NCBI RefSeq assembly: GCF_040802235.1
Contig: NC_133170.1
Location: 5,161,001 to 5,225,000 of the forward strand
Direction: 5' to 3'
Source of the DNA: Manis javanica
Lineage: Eukaryota; Chordata; Mammalia; Pholidota; Manidae
DNA length: 64,000 nucleotides
Of the stretch, positions 1-11,419 are shown piece after piece. The notes under the pieces were generated by a model. That model had not been told where the DNA came from and searched no databases. It saw only the letters and a program-made list of their open reading frames with translations. The first letter of the stretch is position 1, and each line of letters opens with the position of its first letter. The translations under genes were made by a program, and so were the position numbers.

Positions 1-1090
1 CTGGGAATATTAAGTATACCTCTAGGATAAAGATAAATTAATATATGCATAAATACAATTTTTTTGCTATGCAATGGAAAATATCATATGACCTAGTTAC
101 CGAAATTTTAAGTTTATAACAGGAAATTTGAGTACTCTTGTTACAAGTCACCCATTCTTTTGTTTTTTAAAAACCTAGTGAAAGTTTATACATATGTAAT
201 ATCATATATTCAATTAGCATTTTTAGGCATATTCCTGAATTTCGGCAAATAACACAGATTTCAAAAATTGCTTTTTGAAAACATACTGAATTGACCCTAG
301 CACAGATTCAGACTTTTAATAAAATACATGCTGTCAATAAACGTGTAATGTCCCTGACCATTTCCCACTTTGTGACACTGAGCATTAATCAAGTCTAAGA
401 TTTTCTCATAGCTAAGATCGTTCCCATTCTGTCTGAACTTGAACTATTCTATCTCATTTTCCCTATCAAGGCGAATTTGTTTTATATTATGTCCTACTTT
501 TTGATTAAAAAATATGGCTGCCACAGATACATAAGCTTGACAAGCTTTTAAATGTGTAGAAAATTTTATATATATTTCTACAACTTTCAGGGTAACAAAT
601 ACCCAGTCTTTGCCTTGGCAAGCCACACACATACACACTATCTGTGTGTCTGTCCATCCTTGCAAGTCAGTCCTTTATCTTTTGGGCACTCAAACTGTTC
701 CATCTGATGCTGTTGAGAATCACTGCAAGCTGGCCCCGTTAAGGTGATGCTTTTCTTTGTTTCTTGAGTATTAAAGTGTCCTAGGCTCCTCTTGTGCCTT
801 CCTTACCCTAGCGGAGAATCAGACATTTCCCCCAAAGGGTCCTTTCCTTCTAAGGAGGAATGGCAGTTAGAAGCCAGTGTTGATGCTAGAGGAGCTCATT
901 GCTACTGGGTTGGCATTGTTTCTAGTTTTTCAGTGGTCAGGACTAGAAAATAGGCACATCTATTGCAGAGAATGATGAATCATTATTTCATGGTATTAAG
1001 TCTCTATTTTCAAATCAAATTAAGATTACAGAGTTTTAATTTTTTAAAAGTATTTTATAGTTATATTTTTCCTCTTATGCTAATATGTTG
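1..1090. other. AT-rich non-coding stretch, nothing recognised
   Basis: No coding-like frame, RNA gene or repeat family could be recognised. Short open frames here lack codon structure and are treated as chance. Confidence 0.5.
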
Positions 1091-1091
1091 T

Positions 1092-1335
1092 TTCTTAAAC
1101 ATTAACAAAATTACCTATTTGCTTTATGATGTTCCCAATAGTTTTGAAATAAGAGTACTGGTATTAATAAGACCACTAGATCCATGTTAAGATTTTCAGT
1201 TACCTATTTCTAATGCTTCTTAAACATTTGAATGATTCTTAAACATTAACATAATTACCTATTTGGGTTACAAAATAGTTTCAAAATAAAAATACCAGTA
1301 TTAATAACAAGATCATTAGGTCCATGGTAAGATTT
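1092..1335. repeat. Local tandem duplication, about 104-bp copies 144 bp apart
   Basis: Copy A (about 1092-1195) and copy B (about 1236-1335) both begin ttcttaaacattaaca, continue through attacctattt, and end with a tccatgntaagattt block. They differ by scattered substitutions and small indels. A third partial start (cttcttaaacattt) lies at about 1216, between the copies. This looks like an old local duplication rather than two dispersed repeats, because copies and spacer are contiguous. Confidence 0.75.
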
Positions 1336-1539
1336 CTTTGTAGTTTACCCTCTGAATATATACTATCAGAGATATACAGTCAAATATTTGCTTTAAAGTC
1401 ATTTGAGGTAATTCCTTTTCTGTATGGATGTGCTACCAGCATGATGAACAGGTCCACCTGTTTCATTGTGTATTCAGTTTACAGGAATTCTTTTTTAACA
1501 ATTTCTTTTTATAATTAATTTTTTTTCTTTAGAATTAGG

Positions 1540-2085
1540 TAAACATGTGGACGTGATTTCAAAGTCAAAACTATGTAACAAGAGACCACTAAAGAATGAT
1601 CATGTCTTCCGCCTGTTTCCTCCTCCCCAGTATGTAACTTTTTGTTTTGGTTTATTTTTATTGTTTATTTGAAATTATAAAAAAGTACAAATATATATTG
1701 ATATTCTCTCCCCACCCCCATTTTCTTACAGGAAAGGTAACTTTCAGAAACACAGTTCTGTACCTTACTTTTTCCTACTTAACACACCCTGGAGATCATT
1801 CCATGTAATGTATAGAAATTTTTTCCTTCCTTTGTATGACTCCCTGGTCCGTAGTTTATTCAGTCCTCTGATGAAGGACATTTTGTATAGTAGTTGCCAT
1901 TACAAATAATGCTTCACTAAAGATCTTTGTGTACCTTGCATAAACTTCTAGAAATAGTATTTCTCGTCAAAGTGAAAGTATATGTAATTTGATAGATATG
2001 ATCAAATTCTCTTCAATAGGGAATGTGCAGTTTTGCCTCCCCACCAGCCATGAACAGATGAGAGTTTGTTTACCAATTTTATACA
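1540..2085 (-). mobile_element. Old L1 fragment (L1M-type 3' region), antisense
   Basis: The + strand reads as the reverse complement of an old mammalian L1 3' region. Typical antisense phrases are recognisable: a block near 1790 about a site 'ggagatcattccatgtaatg', a degenerate 'attacaaataatgcttcac' near 1905, and 'ttgatagatatgatcaaattctc' near 1990. Divergence is high, so the exact subfamily cannot be given. Confidence 0.65.
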
Positions 2086-2408
2086 CAATTCTACAAAAGG
2101 TGTCCCATGACCTTACTTGGAAAAACAGAGTTTAGAAGTTATTTATGATAAAATAAAAAAGAGATCAGAATGTTGCTTATGACTGTTAATAGAAAATTGA
2201 TTAAACCATGACCATGTTCAATTTGATTTTGGAGTTGAAGAGATGAAATGTATCTGTATTCAGATATTTTATCCAGTTTATGGGAGACAAATATTAGTAA
2301 TCCATGAAATTGATTGTATTAGTACAACCCAAATACCATGATCAGGAAAGCATCACCACCTGCAGCATAACCTAGGCTTTTTAAAAATAGAAAAAGAAGA
2401 TAAAAAAT

Positions 2409-2812
2409 GGCACCAGTGAAATAAGCTAGATGGAGAGAGACAAATACCATATGATTTCACTTACATGTGGAATCTAAAAACAAAACAAAGCAAAACGAAT
2501 AGAACAGCAGTAGACTCACAGACACTGAGAAGGGACTGATGGTTTGGAGAGGGGTTGGGGCCGGTGGGGAGGGGGAGGGACATAAAGAGGCACAAAGTCT
2601 CAATCACTGTATAGATTGGTCACGGGGATGGAAGTGCAGCGTGGAGAATATAGCCAATGGTTCTGTAACAGCTTCCTGTGCTGACAGATAGTAACTGCAC
2701 TATGGGGCTGATAATGTGGTAACATTTAAGGGTGTACCTGTTGAACCACTGTGTAGTGCACTTGAAACCAATATAAGATTGTACATCAACTATATGTCAA
2801 TAAAAAAAAATA
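2409..2812 (+). mobile_element. L1 3' end, sense, with A-rich tail
   Basis: The sequence runs from the last part of the L1 3' region ('accatatgatttcactta' near 2446) through a G-rich tract (about 2545-2580) to the terminal 'caatataagattgtacatca' and an A-run near 2803. The same 3' end recurs at 44696-45035, which supports an interspersed L1 family. No clear target-site duplication was found. Confidence 0.85.
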
Positions 2813-3628
2813 CATCAGTAGTATGGAATTTTTGAGGGCCTAAGATTCTATTAGTTTAGAGCAAGTATGTATAGACATTTCTGCACTATTATTAGAGGCC
2901 TGACATTGGTGTCCAGTCTATAAATGAAGGAATGTATAGTAAATAGAAAAGAAACAGTTACACTGACTTTTGTGAAATCCATTTGGTAACATTTAGAAGA
3001 TGATAAGTAGATGCCTCCGATTGTGGGATGGTAAAGTTCGTGCATGATGAGAATATTAGGGGTGACAAAGTGTTGATGCTGCATTTTTAAGAGACGTGTT
3101 TTTGCTTTGCTTCGTTTTACCTAGGCTGACAAATTTATAGTGCTGTTTAATAGCCACCAACCTTTCCTCTTATTATCTTAGCATTTAGAGGATTCTTTTT
3201 TTTTTTTAAAGTTCTACCATAGTGTCTTGGTGATAATTTTGTTTCTAGGTTTCTTTTCAGTTGTTTTGCCCTGTTTTCCTTCCTGATTCCATTCTAGTCC
3301 AGCCTGTTTATCCAAGTTCATACTCAGCATTCATAGCCCCCCAGCTCCGTAAGGACAGTCAGTCACACTGATGCCAGTGGTCTGGCCAGGAATCGCTGCT
3401 GGTCCCCACGGAAGACCCCAGACATCCCTTGTTGTTCTGGGAAGGTTGAATCATGCCCCATAGCAGGTGCCACTGAACGAACTGACTGTCATCGGAAGTC
3501 AGAGGCGGATGACGCTGTCTGTCTGGTCACGGATGTCACTGGTGTACTTCTGAAAACACCACTCACCTGTTTTTTGCGTCTATAACTCCAAACAGGAGTC
3601 TGCTCATGCCATGAAATTTTCCTTTCAG
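2813..3628. other. Unassigned sequence upstream of the GH31 relic
   Basis: No repeat or gene recognised. If the GH31 relic had earlier exons (signal or stalk), they should lie here or further upstream; none could be identified by eye. Confidence 0.4.
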
Positions 3629-3799
3629 AAATGCATTGATTGCCACCCTCAACCAGGAGCTTCTCAAGAAACCTGTGAAGCTGGAGGCTGTTTCTGGTGT
3701 TCTGCAACCACTACCAATGTCCCTGGGGCTTCTACCCAGCTGAGGGTCCATCTGGCTACACTAAAAAAGATCCATCTCAAAAGACAGCTCGAGGTGGAG
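3629..3799 (+). pseudogene. GH31 relic, trefoil (P-type) domain exon, frameshifted
   Basis: A pyrimidine-rich acceptor (ttttcctttcag, ending 3628) precedes a frame reading KCIDCHPQPGASQETC, then EAGGCFWC and NVP. This cysteine spacing (C-10-C-4-C followed by aromatic residues) matches the trefoil domains of MGAM, SI and GAA, which precede the N-terminal beta-sandwich of these secreted or membrane alpha-glucosidases. After NVP the frame must shift by one base at about 3722-3724 to continue as WGFYP, AEGPSGYT. The conserved Cys after the Trp is Gly (ggc). A donor-like GAG/gtatat lies at 3799/3800. The single-base loss and the missing Cys indicate a dead exon. The family is well supported by the motif; which paralogue (MGAM, MGAM2, SI or another) is not resolved. 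Confidence 0.8.
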
Positions 3800-6147
3800 G
3801 TATATATTTTCTAGAATTTTTCATAAGCACTTGTACCATCTAAAATTTCCGATCCAGCCTCATGGGTTTATTTGGTACACATGTCACCTCAGAGACTGCT
3901 TTCCATTTTTATTTGCTATATGCTGAGACCTCTGAGTGCCCATGGTGAATCAAAAAACCAAAAATACATGGCTTTTTGCTTCCTAATCATTTTTATTTCC
4001 AAATCACTGTCACAATTCCCCTGTTGAAGAGGTTACACCTATCTTTCTTGTTTATCAATCAGTTTGTCCCTGCCAAATAGCCACAAACACTCACTAGTTT
4101 GTGTGCTGGGAAGATTCATTGCAAACAGATTGAGCTCTTGTAGTTTATGTTACCATGTCAGTCTTGTAGAAAGAAACTTTTTCTTCTTTTTGTGGTATAT
4201 CTTTTTGTGAAGCATGACACAGTGTTTGATTTGCAGTGAAATGTTATAGAAACTTAGAGTGAAAATTTGCCCTGAACAGCAACAATTACATGACATCAAA
4301 AATGATATATTAATGTCATGAGAGTACTTAACTAATTAATAAGCACAAAATTAACTCAACTACAAGTGATACACTTAACTTTTACAAGGAAAAAGGGGTA
4401 GTCATCTTCTTTTAACCAGGATCCTCAAGAGAGAAGCCAGATAAATGGGTCAGATCTCACTTTACAAAATTTATCTCATGTATTGAATTTTAGAGACTGA
4501 ATCTTGATTTTGAGGATGCTTTTCTGGGAAATGTACAGAATGTGTAAAGTGACAGCATTTACTTAGCTGGAGCTTCACAGAATGTTAGGAAAGTCGACTT
4601 TACCTCAGTTGCTGTTTGGAATCTATGAGCTATTTCCTTTTTACGTTGTAAGACCAAGGCATGAAAACTGTATCAAAATGTGTTTTCCAGTTACATTTCT
4701 TAGGAGGCAGTGACATAAAATTTAATGATGCTGCTTAGGAGTAGGAATTTGGGACCATCCTCTTTAAGAACAAAGACAAACAATGACTGTCGCGGGTTCA
4801 GCAGAGGCAGACGAGTGAGAGCTGGGCTGGCAGGGGCCGAGTTCATGGCAGAGGGGGACGGGGTGGTCTCGGAAATACAGTGAATTCCAAATTGAAAGAA
4901 GAGAAGAAATTTATCATTACATTGTGTTTTTATTGCTTCTGGACCTTGAAAATGCTCTGAATTGAAGAAACCAGCCTATTTTACAGACTCAAAAATAGAA
5001 CTTGATTGAGCTAACTTATATGCTATTTTCTGTTCTGCTAAATTTGCCCTTGGTTTGAGTTTTTTACAGATTTTAGTGGAGATCATCATGGGATATGTTT
5101 AGAATACAGATTAAAATCTGGAATTAAAACAGAAATAGCTCAGAATGAGTAAGAGCAGTAGACCATAAAATTGAATAAAGTAAATAAAAATCAGGTAAAT
5201 TGAATTATAACTAAATGAAATTCTGACTGGGAACAGAGAATATACGGAGGGGGCATTGCAGAAGAGAAGCAGCAGCAATCCACAAAGACCCCAAATGGCC
5301 CTGTCTCCACTGTTCAGGCCGCTTTTGGCTTATTTACAATGTGTGCCTAGTCCTGTTCATAACTCTGGGCCTGGGAGATCTAATTATGTTTCAGTTTGCC
5401 CATCGGATCATCTTGCTGAATTTCGTCAGCTCCTCAAATAATGGATTTTTTGTAAATCAGGAAAGAATGTTCAACAGCAAAACAATATAAGCGCTGCCTT
5501 CCCAAACGAGACCAGAGAGGGTGGACCTAATTAAGAGTTCTGGGAAAATGGGCCCTTCTCCCTGGATTTGACACGGGAAGGCTGGGTTGGAGTGGCTGAC
5601 AGTGGGCGGTGGCAGTGATGGTGGTGAGTTGGAGATCCTAGTGGCAGGTGCATGTGGGGTAGTTTCACACACATTTGTGCAAGGTGAGGCAGGACTTGGG
5701 GGAAGCGAAGCTGTGCCTGGAGCTTTGGGTGTGTGACTGCCCACTGATGACTTCTAAGCCTAGTTTTTAGAAATCATCAACTGACTATGACTGGAGGAAA
5801 GCCTTGGATTCATTACTTCATTCTACTATAGTGTAGACTGTATCAATATCAGTTAAATCAGGTGACCAATTAAAACAAAATTTTGTAGATTTTCTTGTTT
5901 TTAGAGATGTTATTGGAAAGGAAGGTAATTGGTTTTCCTTTTACCATTCCTGTGTTTAAAATTTACTCTTCGGTGTTTCTGCTTTAGACATTTCTTATCT
6001 TAATTTTCTTTTCCTTGTTAGAGTAAGTTATTTTTCTCCCTGTTTATCAACAGGGAGAAAGAAAACTTATTTTTACCTGAGGAATTTCAGTCTTTTGTAA
6101 AAATTAATGTGCTTCATTTAGGCTAATAAAATTGGTTTATTTTATAG
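3800..6147 (+). other. Intron of the GH31 relic; no other feature recognised
   Basis: Lies between the trefoil exon and the next recognised exon. It contains only short chance open frames and a G-rich patch near 4790-4870. An additional small exon could be hidden here, because the phases of the flanking exons do not match perfectly. Confidence 0.45.
6025..6068. repeat. Near-perfect hairpin, 20-bp stem with 4-nt loop
   Basis: Positions 6025-6044 pair with 6049-6068 across loop tatc. The inner 12 base pairs (tttctccctgtt with aacagggagaaa) are perfect, with two mismatches further out. It is too short for a typical microRNA precursor and sits in an intron of the GH31 relic. Confidence 0.8.
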
Positions 6148-6250
6148 GTCAATATTACAGAAGTGCGATTCTTTATCCCTGCTTAGAAATGATATTTCCC
6201 CAACTTCAGTGGATGTAGAATTTCATACTAAGGGTCAGTTGTGATTTAAG
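6148..6250 (+). pseudogene. GH31 relic, N-terminal beta-sandwich exon with stop
   Basis: The acceptor tttatag ends at 6147 and the donor gtaggt begins at 6251. With phase 2 at the 5' end, the frame reads LLRNDISPTSVDVEFHTKGQL, then a TGA stop (6242-6244), then FK. This corresponds to the family segment 'TLRLDVxYxTxxxLQFK' just before the intron that in GAA separates exons 2 and 3. The exon ends in phase 0, and the next one begins in phase 0 with IYN. Both splice sites look usable, so the inactivating lesion visible here is the internal stop. Confidence 0.75.
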
Positions 6251-6451
6251 GTAGGTATAACTGACAGTCATGTATTTTTCATGAGCACAATGTGAATTAA
6301 TGGAAGGTTTTAAATGTCATAACATCATTTGATTAAGTACCTCATAATATCTTATTCTGGAGGCAACTACAATTTCCCATTTCATTTATTGGTAACATTG
6401 GAGTTAAGAGCATTTAAAAAATTAATACACTCTTTATCTAATGTGTTTTAG

Positions 6452-6596
6452 ATTTACAATACTAATAACAAATGATTCGAAGTTCCACTCGAAATTGATT
6501 CCTCCTCAAGTTCATCTGTTGACCCCAACTATGATGTTGAAGTTGTAAGTGACACAGTCTTTCAATTCAGAGTAATAAGAAGACAAGAACAGTATT
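6452..6596 (+). pseudogene. GH31 relic, exon equivalent to GAA exon 3, with stop
   Basis: The acceptor atgtgttttag ends at 6451 and a consensus donor GTAAGT starts at 6597. The frame reads IYNTNNK, then TGA (6473-6475), then FEVPLEI, and later NYDVEVVSDTVFQFRVIRRQ. This follows the family pattern 'IYDPxNxRYEVPLE...LYxVExxxxPFxxxxRRQ'. The stop falls where the family has Arg, consistent with CGA to TGA. Length is 145 nt, against 146 nt for human GAA exon 3 as I recall its coding coordinates. This is the clearest single proof that the islands are exons of a GAA/MGAM/SI-type gene. Confidence 0.85.
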
Positions 6597-7245
6597 GTAA
6601 GTACTATTCACATTAATAGGCACTTTATTTTGTCCTAGAAACAACTGGTGTCTGGAGATGTAATGGAGGATATGGAATTAACAAGCTTAGACTATTAGGA
6701 ATATATAATTTATCATAAAGCTATGTGTAGGGTAAGAGAAATTTTTCATTGAGCCTCCATAAGGATGATCTCTATTCCGTTTTAAAATTCTGTGTTCCCT
6801 TTCAAAATTTGAATTTGAACTGGTGCATGGTACATGTTAAATTAATATATCAGCTATTATTATTTCCGCTGATTTTACTATTAAGCAGTGACGTTATTTT
6901 TGAGCATTATGATAGTCAAAAACACATTGTAGTCCAAAGTAATATTGTTTTTTGCTAATTCAGGCTGTGTTGTCATTATTATGCAAAAGAATATAGCACC
7001 AAATTTTGTTTTAGATTTCCAAGTAAATCTATGTAATCCTGACCGTTCCATTCCTTCCAGAATATGGTCCTGAATTACCATGAATGACGATGTGGTTATG
7101 CCTGTATAGGAAGTAAATCGATCCTTGGTTCAATAACTCAGAGGATAAACTTCTGGTTCTATTGGAGCCACAGCTTTCACTGTTTTTGCAGCACACTTAG
7201 CATGTTAGTATATTTATTCTCTGGGGCCACACTGAGTTCCTAACT
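6597..7245 (+). other. Intron of the GH31 relic; nothing recognised
   Basis: AT-rich sequence without recognised repeats or coding signal. Confidence 0.4.
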
Positions 7246-7720
7246 GTGGTGGATTAAAAATGGCCACAAGTACTTTGCAGCATTTCCTATCAAGAGGTGG
7301 AGCCTATTTCCTCACCTCTTGATTCCGGGCAGGTCACGTGTCATGCTTAGACCAATGGAATGTAAGGGAAATGACATGTGACCTCTAAGATGCAGCCTCA
7401 AGAGGCCTCACTCTTCCTCTCACCCTTTTGGACCATTTTTACTGTCATGTGATAAAAGTGTGCTTAGAAAGAGAGACCCAGCCACTTCACCTTTTCCAGC
7501 CATTCCGGGTGAGTCCCAAGTCTATGAGTGAGACCTTCTTATACCACCGAACAACAGGTAAGCTGACAGCTGCTGCTTTTCTGATCATAAGACATGACAA
7601 TCCCAATTTATGCCTATATTGGAGATAAGACCACAACGTTACCCAGTCAATCCACTGTATTTTTAGAACTAATACTTTTTAAAAAGACACTAAATTTGGG
7701 GGTGGTTTGGCATGTAAAAA
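7246..7720 (+). mobile_element. MLT1-type (MaLR) LTR, sense, degraded
   Basis: Begins near 'tggtggattaaaaatggcca' and ends near 'ctaaatttgggggtggtttg' (about 7690-7710). These are hallmark start and end phrases of old mammalian MLT1-class LTRs. No internal retroviral genes accompany it, so it is a solo LTR. Confidence 0.65.
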
Positions 7721-8717
7721 TTGATAAGAGGGACAATTTGTGACAATGCACTCTTTAGAAATGAGGTGTCATTGGTAACAAAAACATAAATCATTTATCA
7801 TTGCATTGGGGCCCAATGTCAATCAGGGGCTGGAAAAATGGTGAGGAATTTGTTAGTAAAGGCTGGTGGGATGGTGAACAAACTGTAAATGAAAGCTGAA
7901 AGATGGCAGTCCATCTTTTGTACTTTTGCTTACAGTAGTTTGGAACCTAGGAAATATATCTAGTGAACTGGAGTATCTGGCAAAAGATATTTATTTCCAA
8001 GCATAATTTAAAAAATATTAATTGACCTCTTTTAACTGTGTATCATGTTATAGGAGGAAAAAATTAACTAAACAAGGAACAATACCATTTTCAAGCAGAA
8101 TTTAGAAAAAAAATATTTTTCTTCAACCTGGATTTCCTGGTTGGAATATAAAGCTGTTTCTTATCCTCAGTGTCTCCAGATAGCAAAAGATTTCCAAAGA
8201 AATAAATGACACTAGGCAAAGATTAGCCAAGTGTGTGACTAGAATGCCTTTGTTGAGATCATAGAAAGATTTAACATTATGCTTGATAGAGCTTCTCAAC
8301 TGGACAAAAGGTCTACTAGCAATCCTAGAGGCATTTCCTCACAATAAAGAGGGCTTTGTCTCAAAAAGAACTATAACTATGGCTTTTGGAGCTTAGAGTG
8401 GACTCCAATCATATTTATAGAAAACCCACAAAATTGTTAAGGGTATTATTTCAGCTTGGACTAGAAGAGTCATGGACTGTTTAATATGGAAAGATATTTC
8501 TGAGACTCTGCTTTCTATGGCCAATAAGAAGGATTAGATAGCTGTTGATTTATAAATTTATGTTTATAAACAGGGCTATTTTTTTACGAAGAGGGAAGAA
8601 CCTCTCAAAGTATGAAACCAGGAGCCCTGAGGACTCTCAAGAGTCATAGAACAAAGGAACCAGTTCTTAAGAAATAGAACTGGACCCTAATCAAGAACCA
8701 TTTTCTACCCCCCACAG
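7721..8717 (+). other. Intron of the GH31 relic; nothing recognised
   Basis: Unassigned sequence between the MLT1 LTR and the next GH31 exon. Confidence 0.4.
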
Positions 8718-8890
8718 TGGGAAAACCTGACAAAATGTTCCTGGTGGATTTCAGAATTGCTGTGGACCAGGGATCGCTATGTGCATCCTGATCTCCCCCT
8801 TTTTGATTTGGAATGATTATTGCAGTTCTCCTATCCTCGTTCAACTGTATGCTGAGCATATGTGCGCCGATAATTTCTCTTTGGAACAAG
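8718..8890 (+). pseudogene. GH31 relic, exon equivalent to GAA exon 4, heavily decayed
   Basis: A strong acceptor (ttttctaccccccacag) ends at 8717. From about 8793 one frame reads LPLFDLE, stop (8814-8816), LLQFSYPRS. A shifted frame then reads LYAEHMCADNFS. This parallels the family run 'APLFFADQFLQLSTxLPS...GLxEH'. The first part (8718-8790) does not align convincingly, so indels are likely. If the exon length is like GAA exon 4 (166 nt), it would end near 8883. Several stops and at least one frameshift make it non-functional. The assignment rests on the order PLF, LQ-S, AEH and on its position between neighbouring exons. Confidence 0.55.
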
Positions 8891-9069
8891 GCATAGCTGA
8901 GGAACTGCGCTTGAGGAGCCTCATCATGCATGAGATCGTGGATGTTGAGTCAGATGCTCTAATGGGTTGAACCTTTGAGGATCTTAGGAGGGAGTGACCG
9001 GATGTGTGTGGGGGTGGAATGTAAGTAATTGTTGCCAGAGGTAATCTATAATGGGTTCAAAATAGCTAT

Positions 9070-9487
9070 AAATCCTTTTCAGCTTCTCCCATCAAGTGGC
9101 GAAGTCTGATTCACCATCTTTGGACTCTGGGTAGACCCAGTAACTTGACAGAACTAACAGAATGTGACAGAAAACATGTGTGATTTCTGATCCCTGGGCC
9201 TAAGAGGTCTTCCACTCTTGTTTTCTTGGAACACTTCTGTACCATGTGCAGAATTTGGGATGAAAGGCCATGTGGAGAGAGAAGCCCAGTTATCCCAGCT
9301 ATTCCAGCCATTTAGTTGAGGTCCCAGATTAATCAGCCCAGCCACGCTCCCAGCTGACTGCACCTACAGTGGTAAACCCAGGCAATCAGCAGAAGCAGCA
9401 CCCAGGCATTGTGAGGAATAATGCATTGTTAATATTTTAATTCACTAAGTTTGGAGTGGTATGAAACCCCAAACTATAGAAACCCGA
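9070..9487 (+). mobile_element. MLT1-type LTR, sense, degraded
   Basis: Old MaLR-like LTR. The interior has the usual 'cagctgactgcacc' region near 9350, and the end has 'ttcactaagtttggagtggt' near 9441-9460. Solo LTR. Confidence 0.55.
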
Positions 9488-9659
9488 CACAATAACCTTG
9501 AGCAGCCGGCTCCCAGCTGCGTGTACTTGGTGACAATGGGCAGGGTAAAAGAATGTGGTGGGTAACAAGCTCAAATATGTGCCTTACAGAACCTGAAATT
9601 GGTAGTATAACATACCTAGGGATAAAGCAAACCTTCAGAGAGAAGAATTCATCGTAGTT

Positions 9660-9830
9660 GGGAGTACAGTATTTGGGGTCAGATGAACCCAGGTCCAAAT
9701 CTCTGCTTTGCCGTTTGGGTTGCTGTGTGAATGTGGGAAAGTAACTTAAGTTCTCTCGGCCTGGCTTCCTTTTCTGTAAAATTGGGTTTTTACTAAGGCT
9801 TGAATGAGATAATATAGACAAAGGTGAGTT
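9660..9830 (+). mobile_element. MIR SINE, sense
   Basis: Central MIR phrases are recognisable: 'gaacccaggtccaaatctct' near 9686, 'gctgtgtgaatgtgggaaag' near 9722, and 'ttttctgtaaaattgggttt' near 9770. This is an ancient tRNA-derived mammalian SINE. Confidence 0.8.
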
Positions 9831-9869
9831 CTCCATCAATGGTAGTAGTCCATTTGATTAAAAAGCCTG

Positions 9870-10090
9870 CTGTCATTCTCCTTCACCTTGTATCACAGTT
9901 ACATATTTCATCTTATCAATGCTTGAAACCAAAGTATTTCCTTATGAATGTGTGTGTTTGTTTTATGTGTTTCTATCTTCTCCTGGAACAAATAATCCTC
10001 GAGGCCAGGAACTCCATCTATTTATTTCACTTCAGCATCTCTAGCACATAGAATAATTGGTGTTCAATAAATAGTTGCCGACCTGAGTCA
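9870..10090 (+). mobile_element. L2 LINE 3' end, sense
   Basis: Ends with the L2 signature: 'gaggccaggaactcca', 'tctagcacatagaat' and 'ttcaataaatagttg' at about 10000-10078. Upstream limits are unclear. Confidence 0.65.
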
Positions 10091-10724
10091 CTGTGAACTT
10101 GAATATATTGAAATTTCACTATGTATATACACTGGGAAAACCACATACAAAAAGAATCTTCAGCAGTTTCACCTTTTCTTCTTGTCTCTTTTGTCTGCAC
10201 ATTGAGTATTTTTCCCTCCTGCCTTTCCTTACCAAATTCTTCCCATGTGTAATCTACCTTCTCATGAAGGCTGCCTGATCCCCATACATAGAAGTCACCT
10301 CTTTCTTTTAATTCCAGTGGCACCAAATGTGTACTTTTCTTTAAACTCTTATCTCTATACTTTGCATCATATTCATTCACCCTACTATCTTATCTTTCTC
10401 TCAGGATTTCAATGTCTTTTATGACAGAATCAATGTCTGGTTCATTTTAACATGTTCCACATATCCAACCATGTATTAAATGTTCAGCATGTAAATACCA
10501 GCAATATTTGTCCAGTCTCCTATACCTACATTCTAGAGATGCAAAAATATAGCAGAATGCAACTGGAATGAAACGAGAGAAACCTGGAGTGTGTTCACCT
10601 AAACTGAAAAGAAAGCAAACAGAGTTTCAGGAAGGAAGATGTGATCAAGTCCACCAAATGCTGCTGATAGAGTAAATAAGTTGGAGACAGTTGAACATGG
10701 GTTATAACAACATAGCTCACATCT
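10091..10724. other. Unassigned sequence
   Basis: Includes an antisense open frame of about 117 codons (10027-10380) with no recognisable protein similarity; treated as chance. Confidence 0.4.
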
Positions 10725-10865
10725 TTAAAATTTTTTTAAAATTTTACTTTGGTAAGAACACTTAACATGAGATATACCCACTTGATGGATTTTTTAAATG
10801 TAGAGTATGTTACTGTTGACTTTGACTGCAGTGCTGTAGAGCAGCTCTCTAGAGCTCATTGTTCA
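10725..10865 (-). mobile_element. L1 3'-region fragment, antisense
   Basis: The + strand contains the antisense L1 phrase 'gtaagaacacttaacatgag' near 10752, followed by 'gagcagctctctagagctca' near 10838. Confidence 0.65.
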
Positions 10866-10869
10866 TCTT

Positions 10870-11100
10870 GACAAGAGCAGTTCCAGCAGAGTTCCACGGA
10901 GGTGAAGGCCCGAGCGGAGGATCCTCAAGTGAGAGCGGAAAGAGAAACCGCAAGACTCAGAGTAAACAACTCTGGGGAAACGTGATTTTAAGGAAAAGAG
11001 AAATGGAGTGAAATAAGGTCCGGAGAGGGAGACACTTAAGAGAAATAAGTTTCTCTTAAGATGAGAAACGTAACAATGTGTTTATAAGGTGATGTGAAAG
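10870..11100 (+). repeat. Ancient interspersed repeat, family not named
   Basis: Resembles a widespread ancient mammalian repeat with the phrases 'agagcagttccagcagag' (about 10875) and 'gtaaacaactctgg' (about 10961). I recognise the pattern but not the family name. Confidence 0.4.
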
Positions 11101-11419
11101 GCAGTGTAAGAGAAAGGGGACAGGGGCTGCGGTCCAGAGAATGGCTGGGAGTTCATCTGAGGCCCCCAGGCAGCTCAGCCATCAAAACAGGCGAGAAGGT
11201 CAAATCGGAGCACATGGGCGTGGAAACAGTCAGCCTGGTGGCTGATTTAGGATGCAGTTCTTTGGAAGTCACTTAGCAACATGTGTCAGGGAGTCCTGTG
11301 CATTTCGCCTGGCGGGCTAAAAAGGGCTGTCAGGGTCTATCCTGTTTTGCCTGTTACAGAAGCAAATGCCAGAAAGCTGAGGAGACTTGTCTCCATCAGT
11401 TGGTCATAGAAATGGAACC

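Noticed and set aside
6025-6068. Hairpin as a microRNA precursor
   Set aside because: Stem of 20 bp and loop of 4 nt are too short for a typical precursor.
8340-8440. Words 'tataactatggcttttggag' and 'atcatatttatagaaa' resembling the GH31 'LYGFGE...RSYRR' segment
   Set aside because: No splice acceptor or consistent frame; the island at 8718-8890 fits that part of the protein better and in order.
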